DNA of 64,000 bases from Pelagerythrobacter marinus (GCF_009827515.1 NZ_WTYO01000005.1:205732-269731); one strand, 5' to 3'; positions 25,670-38,446 are shown, counted from the stretch's first letter. A program made the numbers and translations. The notes: generated by a model not told the origin, from the sequence alone.

Positions 25670-26083
25670 ATGATGCGCAGCCTCTTCATCTTGCTGGCCG
25701 CTTCGACCGGCGCGCTCGCCGCCCCCGCGCTGGCAGACGAACCTTCGCGCGGCGAACGGCAACTGGCCGAGATCCTCGAAGGGCGCGTGGCCGGCGAGCC
25801 GGTTCGCTGCCTGCATGAAAGCCAGCGCCACGCGGTGCAGATCGTCGATCGGACCGCGATCGTCTTCCGCGACGGCGACACGCTCTGGGTCAACCGCCCC
25901 GGCGGCGCACGCATGCTTTCCAGCGGCGACCTGCCGGTGTTCCACCAGTATGGCACCCGGATCTGCCGCCTCGACCGCGTCGAACTGCGCGACCGCCTGG
26001 GCGGCGTGCCGGGCCCGGTGGTGATTCTCGACGAATTCGTCCCGTATGCGAGGGCTGGGGGGGACGACAACGAAGAGGAATGA
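25670..26083 (+). CDS. secreted paralogous protein, copy 1 of 3
   Basis: 137 residues (ATG 25670 or 25673). A signal peptide is cut near ALADEPS. The mature part contains LAEILEGRVAGEPVRCLHES, then VDRTAIVFRDGDTLWVN and RICRLDRVELRD, ending FVPYARA. The two following genes share the same order of motifs: GRVAG with a Cys, an IVV/IIDGTA strand, LWVN or LYVN, a second Cys and a terminal DFVPY. The paired cysteines probably form a disulfide. No family name known; periplasmic or cell-surface role is inferred. Confidence 0.72.
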   Translation: MMRSLFILLAASTGALAAPALADEPSRGERQLAEILEGRVAGEPVRCLHESQRHAVQIVDRTAIVFRDGDTLWVNRPGGARMLSSGDLPVFHQYGTRICRLDRVELRDRLGGVPGPVVILDEFVPYARAGGDDNEEE

Positions 26084-26097
26084 GAAGGAGTCTGATT

Positions 26098-26472
26098 ATG
26101 AAGTTTGGCAAGTTCGCGGCAGCTGCCGGGGCCGCCCTGGCATCGATGGCCATGACGCTCGCGGCGCAGAGCGCCCCTGCCGAGGCACAGGGCGAGCTGT
26201 CGAAGATGCTGGCGGGGCGAGTCGCCGGCCCGGCCGAGGATTGCATCATGCTGCGCCCGGTCAGCCGGCTGATCGTGGTCGAGAACTCCGCGCTGGTCTT
26301 CCGCAGCGGCGATACCTTGTGGGTCAACACGACCACCAGCCCCGACGCCCTTCGCGAGGCGGACCGGTTCGATTTCACCGCCTTCGGCCAGCGCCTGTGC
26401 AGCAGCGACAAGGTATCGGGCCGGCAGGGGCCGCTCGATCTGGTCGCCTTCGTCCCTTACCGGAAGGGCTGA
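26098..26472 (+). CDS. secreted paralogous protein, copy 2 of 3
   Basis: 124 residues from ATG 26098, with AGAAGGAG upstream. Signal peptide ends near QSAPAEAQ. The mature part has LSKMLAGRVAGPAEDCIMLR, LIVVENSALVFRSGDTLWVN and QRLCSSDKVSGRQGPLD, ending FVPYRKG. It follows copy 1 by 14 bp, so the array is one operon. It is shorter than the other copies in the loop before the last strand. Confidence 0.72.
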   Translation: MKFGKFAAAAGAALASMAMTLAAQSAPAEAQGELSKMLAGRVAGPAEDCIMLRPVSRLIVVENSALVFRSGDTLWVNTTTSPDALREADRFDFTAFGQRLCSSDKVSGRQGPLDLVAFVPYRKG

Positions 26473-26475
26473 ACC

Positions 26476-26877
26476 ATGGCTGGCAGGATAGCATTTTCCG
26501 CAGCGGCCCTCGCGGCGGCCTGCATGGCCGCCCCGGCCGTGGCCGACGATCATGACGGCGAAGGCGCGGCGCGGCTGGCGGAAATGATCGAAGGGCGCGT
26601 CGCGGGCGAACCGCAATCGTGCGTCCACATGGGGCCCAGCACCCGCATGCGGATCATAGACGGGACCGCGATCGTGATCGAACGCGGGCGCACGCTCTAC
26701 GTCAATGTCCCGCGCGACGCCGATTCGCTCGACGACGGCGATGCCATGGCCATTCGCCGCACGGGAAGCCAGCTGTGCCAGACGGACATCATCACGACGT
26801 TCGACCGGATGGGCGGCTTTTACACCGGCAATATCTTCCTGGGCGATTTCGTCCCTTACGAGAAAGTCGAAGGCTGA
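26476..26877 (+). CDS. secreted paralogous protein, copy 3 of 3
   Basis: 133 residues. Signal peptide cut near AVADDHD. Mature motifs are LAEMIEGRVAGEPQSCVHMG, MRIIDGTAIVIERGRTLYVN and SQLCQTDIITTFDRMGG, ending DFVPYEKVEG. It is closest to copy 1 around GRVAGEP. It starts 3 bp after copy 2 and is followed 7 bp later by the DUF924 gene, so all four genes are probably co-transcribed. Confidence 0.72.
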   Translation: MAGRIAFSAAALAAACMAAPAVADDHDGEGAARLAEMIEGRVAGEPQSCVHMGPSTRMRIIDGTAIVIERGRTLYVNVPRDADSLDDGDAMAIRRTGSQLCQTDIITTFDRMGGFYTGNIFLGDFVPYEKVEG

Positions 26878-26884
26878 TTCCGGC

Positions 26885-27433
26885 ATGACCGCCGCCCCGC
26901 GCCGCTGGGCGGCGGAATTGCTGCATGTCTGGTTCCACCGGCTCGGCCCCGGCGACTGGTTCGGCGGCGGCGAGCGGGTCGATGCGCTGCTGCAGGAGCG
27001 GTTCGCGCGCGAATGGCACGCGCTTCGCCATCGCCCGGCGCGCGACTTCCTCGGCGACACACGCGTCGCGCTGGCGGCGATCCTGTTGTTCGACCAGGTC
27101 CCGCGCAACCTGTTCCGCGGCCAGGCGCGGGCTTTCGCCTCGGACCGCCTCGCGCGCCACATCGCCCGGGGCATGATCGCCAGCGGGGCCGACCGCGCCC
27201 TGCCCGAACGGCAACGCGCCTTCGTGGCCATGCCGTTGATGCATAGCGAGCGCATCGCCGACCAGCGCGCCTCGCTGGCCTATTTCGCCCGGTCGAGCGG
27301 GCAGCGCGGCTTCGCGCGCAGCCATTATCGCATGATCGCCCGCTTCGGCCGCTTCCCGCACCGCAATGCCGTGCTGGGCCGCCGATCGAGCGCGGCGGAG
27401 CGGCGCGCCGTGGCCGCCGGTTACGCCTGGTAG
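26885..27433 (+). CDS. DUF924 family protein
   Basis: 182 residues from ATG 26885. It has the DUF924 blocks LLHVWFHRLGPGDWFGGG, ILLFDQVPRNLFRGQARAFA, MPLMHSERIADQ and FGRFPHRNAVLGR. It is an all-helical, TPR-like domain of unknown function, cytoplasmic. It closes the operon begun by the three secreted paralogues and is convergent with the monooxygenase. Confidence 0.9.
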   Translation: MTAAPRRWAAELLHVWFHRLGPGDWFGGGERVDALLQERFAREWHALRHRPARDFLGDTRVALAAILLFDQVPRNLFRGQARAFASDRLARHIARGMIASGADRALPERQRAFVAMPLMHSERIADQRASLAYFARSSGQRGFARSHYRMIARFGRFPHRNAVLGRRSSAAERRAVAAGYAW

Positions 27434-27452
27434 CCGGCAGGCCGCCCCGGCA

Positions 27453-28427
27453 TCACGCCCGGCGCAACCCGTCCATCCGGTCGATGATGTCGCTCGCCTG
27501 CTGCATGATGCGATCGATCAGTTCGCCGCAGGTCGGGATGTCGTAGACGAGCCCGGCGACCATCCCGCAGCTCCACGCCCCGCGGTCCATTTCCCCTTCG
27601 CGCATGATCGACGGATAGACGCCGGCCACTTCCTCGATGATGTCCTCGAACTTCAGGTCCGCGCCCAGCGCCCGTTCCTTCTCCAGCAGGCGCTCGACCG
27701 CGTCGTTGGTCAGGACCCGCTCGGTATTGCGCAGCGGGCGCATGACCAGCCGGGTGTCGAGCTCGCTCGCGGCCAGGATCGCCTGCTTGACGTTGTCGTG
27801 AACCGGGGCCTCCTGCGTGGCGATGAAGCGGGTGCCCATGTTCATGCCCGCGGCGCCGAATGCCAGGCTGGCGACGAGGCTGCGCCCGTCGGCCATGCCG
27901 CCACTGGAAACGAAGGGAATCTCCAGCTCGTCGGCCGCGCGGGGGAGGAGGATGAAGTTCGGCACGTCGTCCTCCCCCGGGTGTCCGCCGCATTCGAACC
28001 CGTCGACCGAGACCGCGTCGCACCCGATCGACTGCGCCTTCAGCGCGTGGCGCACGCTCGTGCACTTGTGGATCACCCGGATGCCCGCGTCCTTCAGGTG
28101 GGGGAGGACGGCCTGCGGGTTGTTGCCCGCGGTCTCGACCACTTTTACCCCGCCTTCGACGATCGCGCGGACATAGCCGGGGTAATCGGGCGCATTGACC
28201 GTGGGCAGGAAGGTCAGGTTCACGCCGAAAGGCTTGTCGGTCATGTCGCGGCAGCGGGCGATCTCGTTGGCGAGGTCGGCCGGGGTCTTCTGGGTCAGCC
28301 CGGTGATGATCCCCAGCCCGCCGGCGTTCGACACGGCGGCCGCCATTTCGGCGAGCCCGACGTAGTGCATCCCGCCCTGGATGATCGGGTGCTCGATACC
28401 GAACATCTCGGTGATCGCGGTCTTCAT
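27453..28427 (-). CDS. nitronate monooxygenase / 2-nitropropane dioxygenase family
   Basis: 324 residues from ATG 28427, with AGGGGAGAG as ribosome site. It is an FMN TIM barrel of the NMO/FabK family: FGIEHPIIQGGMHYVGLAEM, GLGIITGLTQ, VDGFECGGHPGEDD and FVSSGGMADGRSLVASLAFGA, then GTRFIATQEAPVH. Members oxidise alkyl nitronates such as propionate-3-nitronate; some act as enoyl reductases. Which activity applies is not decidable from sequence. Confidence 0.88.
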   Translation of the reverse strand: MKTAITEMFGIEHPIIQGGMHYVGLAEMAAAVSNAGGLGIITGLTQKTPADLANEIARCRDMTDKPFGVNLTFLPTVNAPDYPGYVRAIVEGGVKVVETAGNNPQAVLPHLKDAGIRVIHKCTSVRHALKAQSIGCDAVSVDGFECGGHPGEDDVPNFILLPRAADELEIPFVSSGGMADGRSLVASLAFGAAGMNMGTRFIATQEAPVHDNVKQAILAASELDTRLVMRPLRNTERVLTNDAVERLLEKERALGADLKFEDIIEEVAGVYPSIMREGEMDRGAWSCGMVAGLVYDIPTCGELIDRIMQQASDIIDRMDGLRRA

Positions 28428-28528
28428 TCGTCTCTCCCCTTTACAGCGCTGTCTGGCGCCGACCTGTCGCAAATCGGGCGGGCTGGCAAGGCGGGAGGCG
28501 CGGCGGGGTAGGCGTCCCCGGCGACAGG

Positions 28529-29356
28529 TCAGCCGGACGGCGGCGCCCCGGCCGCGCGCTCGATCGCCGGCCGCCAGGCGGCCTCGACCGGCAGACCGAA
28601 CCGTTCGGCCAGCGCCGTCTCGAGCGCGTCGGCGTCGAGCGTTTCCTGCTGCACGGTGCCGTCGCGACCGCGAACGGTCAGCCGCGAATCGGCCAGGACG
28701 TGGCGAGCCTCCGGCGTGGTGCGGGTCACGATCAGGCGGTGGCGGAAATGCGAATCCGGGTGGGTCGAGGTGTACCAGTTGTGCAGGCGGTAATCGCCGT
28801 CGAGCAATGGCCCGGGCAGCAGGCGATAGACCGGTTGCCACCGCCCGGCGATCGAGGCTTCCAGTTGCATCTCGCCGCCCGCCGGGCGCAGGCGGAAGAT
28901 CTCGTGCCCGGTGCTCTGCGGTTCGCGCGCGGCAAGGCGCAGCGGCGCGGTCGGCACGCAGCTTCCGAAGCCCACGTCCACCAGGTAGCGCACGCCGCCC
29001 ACCGTGACCCGCAGCGCCATGTGCGAAGGCGGCGACAGGGGCGCATCGGGCGCCGTCTGCCAGTTCACCCGCGCGATCAGCCCTTCGACCTCGAACCCGA
29101 TCGCCTCCAGCACCCGCTTGAACAGGCTGTTGTGTTCGTAGCAGTAGCCGCCGCGGCCCGCGCCGATCAGCTTGGCATCGACCGCCGCGGGCGAAAGGTC
29201 CACCCCGCGCCCGAGCAGGACATCGATCGCCTCGAACGCGATTGCCGCCGGGTGGCGTTCCTGCAGGGCGCGCAGGGTGTCGAGGTCGGGCCGCAGCGGC
29301 CCCGAATGGCCGATGCGCGCGCAATAGGCGGCGAGGTCCACGCCCGGCGCGCTCAT
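28529..29356 (-). CDS. arylamine N-acetyltransferase
   Basis: 275 residues from ATG 29356. The full catalytic triad is present: Cys72 (GRGGYCYEHN), His112 (SHMALRV) and Asp127 (LVDVGFG). NAT enzymes transfer acetyl from acetyl-CoA to arylamines and hydrazines. Its start overlaps the stop of the FMN reductase (ATGA), so the two are coupled, suggesting a shared xenobiotic or aromatic nitro/amine role; that is inference. Confidence 0.92.
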   Translation of the reverse strand: MSAPGVDLAAYCARIGHSGPLRPDLDTLRALQERHPAAIAFEAIDVLLGRGVDLSPAAVDAKLIGAGRGGYCYEHNSLFKRVLEAIGFEVEGLIARVNWQTAPDAPLSPPSHMALRVTVGGVRYLVDVGFGSCVPTAPLRLAAREPQSTGHEIFRLRPAGGEMQLEASIAGRWQPVYRLLPGPLLDGDYRLHNWYTSTHPDSHFRHRLIVTRTTPEARHVLADSRLTVRGRDGTVQQETLDADALETALAERFGLPVEAAWRPAIERAAGAPPSG

Positions 29357-29895
29357 GCCGCTTCGCCGTAGGCGCGGGCACCGCGCGCGTCGCGCAGCGC
29401 ACCGGTCCACCATTCAAGCCGGCGCAGCATCGCGGCCATGGCGCGCGCGGACCGCTCCGGATCGTGCAGCCGGGCGTTTTCGCCGAACTGTTCCCACGCC
29501 GCGGCGAAGCTGACCGTGTCGCGCAGGCCGACCGCGTGCAGCTCGGCAAAGACGCCGCGCAAGTGCTCGACCGCGCGCAGCCCGCCGGAGATCCCGCCGT
29601 AGGAGACGAAGCCCACCGGCTTGGCATGCCATTCGGCGTTGGCCGCGTCGATCAGCGCCTTCAGCGGGGCGGGGAAGCTGTGGTTGTATTCGGGGGTGAC
29701 GACGATGAAGCCGTCGGCCCGACCGATCCGCCGCGCAAGCTCGCGATCGTCGTGCCCGGCGGCCGGGTCGATCGTCTCGATCGCCATTCCGCCATGCGCC
29801 GCGACCCGTTCGGCCACCCATTGCGCGACCCGGTCGCACAGCCTGCCGCGCCGCGTGCTGCCGTAGATCAGCCCGATCCGGAAAGTATCCGCCAT
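29353..29895 (-). CDS. NADPH-dependent FMN reductase
   Basis: 180 residues from ATG 29895. It has a flavodoxin-like fold: IGLIYGSTRRGRLCD binds the phosphate, TPEYNHSFPAPLKALIDAA is the family signature, and FVSYGGISGG is the third FMN loop. These enzymes reduce free FMN or quinones and azo/nitro compounds. It is the first gene of a coupled pair with the N-acetyltransferase. Confidence 0.9.
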   Translation of the reverse strand: MADTFRIGLIYGSTRRGRLCDRVAQWVAERVAAHGGMAIETIDPAAGHDDRELARRIGRADGFIVVTPEYNHSFPAPLKALIDAANAEWHAKPVGFVSYGGISGGLRAVEHLRGVFAELHAVGLRDTVSFAAAWEQFGENARLHDPERSARAMAAMLRRLEWWTGALRDARGARAYGEAA

Positions 29896-30036
29896 GTTCC
29901 TCGTTCCTTCGATTGCTTCGATGAGGAACACGTCGATACAACTTCAACCAAACTTGAGATCAAGCGTTTTCTCGATCGCAAATTCCGCCCACCGTGATGG
30001 ACCCGGCCGAACAGCGCGGGCCGTGGCGCGGCCGCG

Positions 30037-31611
30037 CTATTCCCACTCGATCGTGCCGGGCGGCTTGGACGTGTAATCGTAGACCACGCGGTTGATGCCC
30101 TTCACCTCGTTGACGATGCGGGTCGCGACTCGGGTGAGGAAGCTGGCATCGAACGGATAGACATCGGCCGTCATCCCGTCGGTGCTGGTCACCGCGCGGA
30201 GCCCGCAGACGCTGTCGTAGGTGCGCCCGTCGCCCATCACGCCCACGGTCTTGACCGGCAGCAGCACGGCAAAGGCCTGCCAGATCGCGTCGTAGAGGCC
30301 GGCGGCGCGGATTTCCTCGAGGTAGATGGCGTCGGCCTTGCGCAGGATGTCGCACCGTTCCTTCGTCACTTCGCCCGGAATGCGGATGGCCAGGCCCGGC
30401 CCGGGGAAGGGATGACGGCCGACGAAGACCTCGGGCAGGCCGAGTTCGCGGCCGAGCACGCGGACCTCGTCCTTGAACAGCTCGCGCAGGGGCTCGACCA
30501 GCTTCATGTTCATCCGCTCGGGCAGGCCGCCGACATTGTGGTGGCTCTTGATCGTGACGCTTGGCCCGCCGGTGAAGGACACCGATTCGATGACGTCGGG
30601 GTAGAGCGTGCCCTGGGCGAGGAAATCGGCACCGCCGATCTTCTTCGCCTCGGCTTCGAACAGGTCGATGAAGGCCTTGCCGATGAACTTGCGTTTCTCC
30701 TCCGGATCGGTTTCGCCGGCGAGGCCGGACAGGAACATGTCCTCCGCATCGACGTGGACCAGCGGGATGTTGTAGTGATCGCGGAACAGGGTCACGACCT
30801 GCTCCGCCTCGTTCATCCGCATCAGCCCGTGGTCGACGAAGACGCACGTCAGCTGGTCGCCGATCGCCTCGTGGATCAGGACCGCGGCCACCGCCGAATC
30901 GACCCCGCCGGAAAGGCCGCAGATCACTTTCCCGTCGCCGACCTGCTCGCGGATTTCCGCGATCTTGGTCTTGCGGAACTCGGCCATCGTCCAGTCGCCC
31001 GCGAGGCCGCAGACATGGCGCACGAAATTGGCCAGCAGCCTGCCGCCGTCGGGCGTGTGGACCACCTCGGGATGGAACTGGGTGCCGTAATACTTGCGTT
31101 CCTCGTCGGCGATCACCGCGAAAGGGGCGCCGTCGCTGGTCGCGACGATCCGGAAGCCGGGGGCGAAGCGCGTGACCTTGTCGCCGTGGCTCATCCAGAC
31201 CTGGTGGCGTTCATCGGTCTGCCAGAGGCCGTCGAACAGCGCGCAGGGTTCGGTCACCGTGAGGTAGGCGCGGCCGAACTCGCCCCCTTCGCCGGTCTCG
31301 TGCCCGGGGCGCACTTCGCCGCCGAGCTGCTGGGTCATGACCTGCTGGCCATAGCAAATGCCCAGGATCGGCAGGCCGCTGTCGAACAGGACCTGCGGCG
31401 CGCGCGGGCTATCCTCGTCGCAAACGCTGGCGGGCGAGCCCGAGAGAATGATCCCCCGGGGCTTCAGGCGATGGAACGCCTCCTCCGCCTGGGTGAAGGG
31501 CGCGATCTCGGAATAGACGCCGGCCTCGCGCACTCGGCGCGCGATGAGCTGGGTGACCTGGCTGCCGAAATCGACGATCAGGATGGAATCGGGGAGGTGT
31601 TCTGGCTGCAT
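30037..31611 (-). CDS. guaA: GMP synthase (glutamine-hydrolysing)
   Basis: 524 residues from ATG 31611; the frame is open to 31653 but homology starts at [18 protein letters not shown]. The N-terminal glutaminase has Cys86 (GICYGQQ) and the His-Glu pair in QFHPEVVHT. The ATP-pyrophosphatase has [10 protein letters not shown] and the dimerisation domain ends [11 protein letters not shown]. It aminates XMP to GMP. No strong Shine-Dalgarno is seen. Confidence 0.97.
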   Translation of the reverse strand: MQPEHLPDSILIVDFGSQVTQLIARRVREAGVYSEIAPFTQAEEAFHRLKPRGIILSGSPASVCDEDSPRAPQVLFDSGLPILGICYGQQVMTQQLGGEVRPGHETGEGGEFGRAYLTVTEPCALFDGLWQTDERHQVWMSHGDKVTRFAPGFRIVATSDGAPFAVIADEERKYYGTQFHPEVVHTPDGGRLLANFVRHVCGLAGDWTMAEFRKTKIAEIREQVGDGKVICGLSGGVDSAVAAVLIHEAIGDQLTCVFVDHGLMRMNEAEQVVTLFRDHYNIPLVHVDAEDMFLSGLAGETDPEEKRKFIGKAFIDLFEAEAKKIGGADFLAQGTLYPDVIESVSFTGGPSVTIKSHHNVGGLPERMNMKLVEPLRELFKDEVRVLGRELGLPEVFVGRHPFPGPGLAIRIPGEVTKERCDILRKADAIYLEEIRAAGLYDAIWQAFAVLLPVKTVGVMGDGRTYDSVCGLRAVTSTDGMTADVYPFDASFLTRVATRIVNEVKGINRVVYDYTSKPPGTIEWE

Positions 31612-31837
31612 GGGGGGATCCGTTAAGGCCAGCGCGTGGTGCCTGTCCAGCATTCGCCGCGCCGGGCGACCCGGGCCGGTGCGGGGGCGGGTGCGCCGAT
31701 GAAGGCGAAACGTGCATGGCGTTCACCCTCGATCGCGTATTTTGCACTTGCGAAGGGTAATGGTGCAGCGCACAATCGCAGGCGAGAACAACAAACGGAT
31801 GTTTGAGAGCGACCACACCTTGTCGAAGGAGACGCTC

Positions 31838-32143
31838 ATGAAGTTCCCCCACATTCTCGCCGCCGGCCTGGCCTCGCTCGCCCTCCTGGGCGCGCCCGCG
31901 CAGGCCGAACCGCGCAAAGTCACGATCGCGGTGCATTTCGACGATCTCGACTTGCGCGACCCGGCCCAGGTCCGCGCGCTGCACAAGCGGGTCGAAGCGG
32001 CGGCAAAGGAAGCCTGCGCCTATCCCGACGCGCTGTCGTTCAACCCGGTGCCCTACGACCGGGCGTGCAAGGCCTCGCTGGTCGAATCGGCCGAGGAGGT
32101 GATTGCCCGCAAGCGCACCGCACGCCTCGCCAGCGCCAGCTGA
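31838..32143 (+). CDS. UrcA family protein
   Basis: 101 residues from ATG 31838; GAAGGAGACG is a strong ribosome site. A signal peptide ends at PAQAEPRK. The mature protein fits the UrcA family: VHFDDLDLRDPAQVRALHKRV, ACAYPDALSF and YDRACKASLVE, with two Cys expected to pair. UrcA proteins are small periplasmic proteins of unknown function common in Sphingomonadales and Caulobacterales. It is a single-gene unit closed by a terminator. Confidence 0.88.
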   Translation: MKFPHILAAGLASLALLGAPAQAEPRKVTIAVHFDDLDLRDPAQVRALHKRVEAAAKEACAYPDALSFNPVPYDRACKASLVESAEEVIARKRTARLASAS

Positions 32144-32169
32144 CGCGCGACTTTCCCCGAACTCGACGA

Positions 32170-32210
32170 TCCGGCGTCGCCACGAAAGCTGGCGGCGCCG
32201 GATTTTCGTT
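32170..32210 (+). terminator. intrinsic terminator of the UrcA gene
   Basis: Stem TCCGGCGTCGCC (32170-32181) pairs with GGCGGCGCCGGA (32191-32202) at 11 of 12 positions, followed by TTTTCGTT. It lies 26 bp after the gene stop. Confidence 0.8.
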
Positions 32211-32572
32211 GGGGCCCGTAGTTTCGACTGGCCCCGTGCAGTTCGCGCAAGCGCCGGGCACCCTGGGCACGCCTATCGCGGCAGCGCTTCTCCTCACCGC
32301 GTGCGGTGCCGCGTTTTTCGCGGCCAGCCGCGCGCCTTTTCCCCTCTGGCCACGCACTTGGCGCCGCGCCGCCACCTGCCGATTCAACAGAAATTTGCAC
32401 CACTAAAGCGCGATTTTACCGTTTTTGGTTGCAGATTTCTCAACGAAAGTGGCAGTTTTCTCATTTGTGAAAAGCAAGGCGAAAGATTATTTCACCTCTC
32501 GAGCCGGGCGGAAGGTTCCTCTCTCTCCTCTCTCCCCCCTTCCCCCGGCCTCTCAGAAACAGGAGCCATGCC
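32211..32572. other. gene-free leader with AT-rich patch
   Basis: 360 bp without a credible gene before the 27-residue peptide. The second half (about 32385-32500) is AT-rich for this window, with runs such as CGATTTTACCGTTTTTGG and a weak promoter-like TTGTGA-N15-ATTATT at 32465-32491, followed by a CT-rich tract. It could hold a promoter or a small RNA; nothing more is certain. Confidence 0.4.
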
Positions 32573-32656
32573 ATGCGCACGACTGCATCGCAGTTCCTGG
32601 CCTTCCTCGCGGCTGCTTCGATCAGCAGCCTCATGCTCGGTGCAGCAATCGCCTGA
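32573..32656 (+). CDS. 27-residue hydrophobic peptide
   Basis: It starts at ATG 32573, 6 bp after the AGGAG ribosome site (32561-32565 plus spacer); another ATG at 32568 is in a different frame. The peptide opens MRTTASQFLAFLAAASIS and ends LMLGAAIA, giving one hydrophobic helix of about 20 residues. It is too short for normal gene callers. A hydrophobic helix behind a good ribosome site and an AT-rich leader looks like a real small membrane protein, but there is no functional clue. Confidence 0.5.
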   Translation: MRTTASQFLAFLAAASISSLMLGAAIA

Positions 32657-32769
32657 GCCTGGAGGAAGAACAGCGAGAGAGGCGCGGCCGCCAAGTCCTC
32701 CCCCCCCCCATAGTGGCGGCCGCGTCTCCATCGCGCCTTTCCCCAGCCGGCAGATCTTCCCCGGCGTGC

Positions 32770-34326
32770 CTATTCGACGCCGCCTATCGCCTCCGCCCTT
32801 TCACGAAGCTCGGTCTTGAGCAGTTTGCCGATATGGCTGCGCGGCATCTCGTCCACCGGGTGCAGCGCCGCCAGGCGCTGGGTCTTGCCCAGCCGCGCGT
32901 TCACCGCCGCGAGGATCTCGGCCATCGGCCGGGCGCCCGGCGCGAGGCGGGCAAAACCGACCGGGCTTTCGCCCCAACGGCGGCTGGCCACGCCGACGAC
33001 GGCCGCCTCGGCCACGTCGTCCTCGCGCTCCAGCTCCGCCTCGAGGTCGGCGGGGTAGATGTTGAACCCGCCCGAGATGATCATGTCCTTGGCGCGGCCG
33101 ACCAGTTCGACGAAGCCGTCGGCATCGACCCGGCCGATATCGCCCATCCGTTGCCACACCGCGCCCGTTTCCGGGTCGGTCCAGTATCCCTCGCGCGTCT
33201 TGTCCGGCCGGTTCTTGTACCCGCTCATCATCGTCTGGCTGCGGCCGACGAGGTTGCCGGCCACCCCCGGCGGCACCTCGCGGTCCTCGTCGTCGAGCAC
33301 TTTCAGCTCGCTGCCCGGCGCCGGGCGGCCGACGGTATGGAGCTTGTCGGGAAACTCGTGACAGGGCAGCAGGCACACGACGCCGCCTTCCGTCATCGAG
33401 TAGATTTCCACCAGAGCCCCGGGCATCCGGCGCAGGACCTCGCGCTTCAGCGGGGCCGGGAAGGGTGCCGAGGTGCAGTATTTCAGCGCCAGCGAGGACA
33501 AGTCGAACCGGTCGAAGCGCGGCTCGTCCATCAGCCGCTGGTATTGCACCGGCACCAGCATCGTCACCGTCGTGCGGTCCGCCTCGGCATGGGCGAGCCA
33601 GGCCTCGGCCGCGAACTTGCCCATCACGCGCACCATGCCCCCGGCAAGCAGCGGCGCGAGGAAGGCGACCATCGTCGTGTTCGAATAGAGCGGGGTCGAG
33701 GCGAGAGCGCGCGGCTCCAGCCCGTTGCCGAGATAGGACGCCGCGATCGAGGCGAACTGGCGCCAGCGCATCTGGTGCGAATGGACGATGCCCTTGGGCA
33801 CGCCGGTCGTGCCGCTGGAATAGATGATGTTGAACGGATCGCCCGGCGCCGGCGCGAAAGGCTCGGCGCGGGTGCCGGCAGGCGCCATCCAGCCGTCCAG
33901 CTCCTCGTCCAGCAGAACATGGTCCATGTCCGGCAGGAAATCGTCGCCCAGCTCGCTGCGCCGCGCGCGATCGACGAACAGGTGCCGCGCGCCGCTGTCG
34001 CCGGCCATGCCCTCCAGCTGTTCGCGGCTCGCGCTGGTCGTCAGCGGAGCGGCCACGCCGCCCGCGCGCACCGCGGCAAGGAACACGAGCGCATAGGCGA
34101 TCCCCGAAGTGCCGAGGATGGCCACGGCCTGCCCCCGCTCCAGCCCGTCGGCCTGGAGGCGGGCGGCGATCCGTTCCACCCGGTCCGCCAGCTCGCCCCA
34201 GGTCAGCGCCCCGCGATCGTCGCGCAGGGCGAGTGCGTCGGGCTGCGCCTCGGCCCAGGCCGCCAGCATGGCGGGAAAGGAGCCCCATTCGGCCCCGACC
34301 AGGGCCCCGATATCGTCTTTCGTCAT
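32770..34326 (-). CDS. AMP-binding acyl-CoA synthetase / ligase
   Basis: 518 residues from ATG 34326. Adenylate-forming motifs are IIYSSGTTGVPKG (P-loop), IYSMTEGG (A5), RMGDIGRVDADGF (A7), GRAKDMIISGGFNIYP (A8) and the catalytic Lys in MPRSHIGKLLKTEL. It activates a carboxylic acid to its acyl-CoA. The substrate (fatty, aromatic or other) cannot be told from the sequence. It is a single gene, with no catabolic partners on the same strand. Confidence 0.88.
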   Translation of the reverse strand: MTKDDIGALVGAEWGSFPAMLAAWAEAQPDALALRDDRGALTWGELADRVERIAARLQADGLERGQAVAILGTSGIAYALVFLAAVRAGGVAAPLTTSASREQLEGMAGDSGARHLFVDRARRSELGDDFLPDMDHVLLDEELDGWMAPAGTRAEPFAPAPGDPFNIIYSSGTTGVPKGIVHSHQMRWRQFASIAASYLGNGLEPRALASTPLYSNTTMVAFLAPLLAGGMVRVMGKFAAEAWLAHAEADRTTVTMLVPVQYQRLMDEPRFDRFDLSSLALKYCTSAPFPAPLKREVLRRMPGALVEIYSMTEGGVVCLLPCHEFPDKLHTVGRPAPGSELKVLDDEDREVPPGVAGNLVGRSQTMMSGYKNRPDKTREGYWTDPETGAVWQRMGDIGRVDADGFVELVGRAKDMIISGGFNIYPADLEAELEREDDVAEAAVVGVASRRWGESPVGFARLAPGARPMAEILAAVNARLGKTQRLAALHPVDEMPRSHIGKLLKTELRERAEAIGGVE

Positions 34327-34381
34327 CGCCGCGATCCTAGCGCCACGGCCAGCGGCGGCAAGCGCGCACTTTACGCGCGCG

Positions 34382-35301
34382 TCAATCTTCGTCGCTGCGA
34401 GCGCAGCCGGGCGGGGTGAAGCTGAGCTGCGCGAGACGCCAGCCGGCGTCGTCGCCCATCCATTCCTCCAGCGGCGGCAGGTCGCCGGGCGGGCAGGTGT
34501 CGCCGACATTGGCGAGGATATAGCGCCCCGATTCGCGCAGGCGCACGTGGCCGTCGGGCCAGCGCGCCTCCAGCCGCCGTTTCAGCCGCTCGGCATCGGG
34601 AGAGATCTCCGCGCTTTCCAGCTGCCGCGGCATTCCGTCGAGCAGCTCGGCCGCCGCGGTGCGGATGTTCCGCGCCCCGTCGTAGAGGATCGACAGCGCG
34701 ATCGCCGCCGCCGCTGCCGAATCGGCCCACCACAGCCCCATTCCGATGCCCAGCACCCCGGCCATCCCGGCGAGCCCGGTCTGCCAGTCCGCCTTCTGCA
34801 TCAGGGCATCGGTGTGCAGCACCTTGTCGCACAGTTTCGAGGCCACCGGGCGCTTGAGCCGGCCGAGCACGACGGGCACGACGACCGACCAGGCGAGCGC
34901 GGCGAGCATGATCCAGCCGAGCCAGACCGTGTGGCCGAAGATCGTCACCGGCCCGATCGTCGGGTGCTCGCCCGCGGCCAGCGCGCTGACCCCGTCGAAC
35001 AGCAGCCAGGCGCCGACGGCGGCGAGGACGACCGCGCTGGCCATGAAGGCGAGGCTGTCCACCCGCACGAAGCCGTAAGGATACTTGCGCGTCGGCGGGC
35101 GGGGTTCGAGCCGCGCCGCGACGAGAAAGGTCACTGCCGGCACCAGCCCCAGGAGATCCTCGATGAAGGCGGTCTTCATCGCCTGGCTCGATCCCATCGC
35201 GAAATACATCGCCGCGACCACGCTGCCCATGCCTGCCAGCGTCCACCATTCCAGCCGCCGGGCGCGGGCCATTTCCGGGCGGATTTCCTTCGGCAGCTGG
35301 T

Positions 35302-35305
<4 letters not shown>
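34382..35305 (-). CDS. cation diffusion facilitator family transporter
   Basis: 307 residues, with six predicted membrane segments. Segment 2 has the family pattern SQAMKTAFIEDLLGLVPA and segment 5 has HTDALMQKADWQTG, where the CDF metal-site His and Asp fall. A cytoplasmic C-terminal domain of about 100 residues follows. CDF proteins export zinc, cobalt, iron or manganese by proton antiport. Its ATG overlaps the stop of the small lipoprotein gene upstream. Confidence 0.85.
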
Positions 35306-38411
<3,106 letters not shown>

Positions 38412-38446
38412 GCCGCCCGGCCCCCGCGCCGGCGGCGCGGCCGCGG

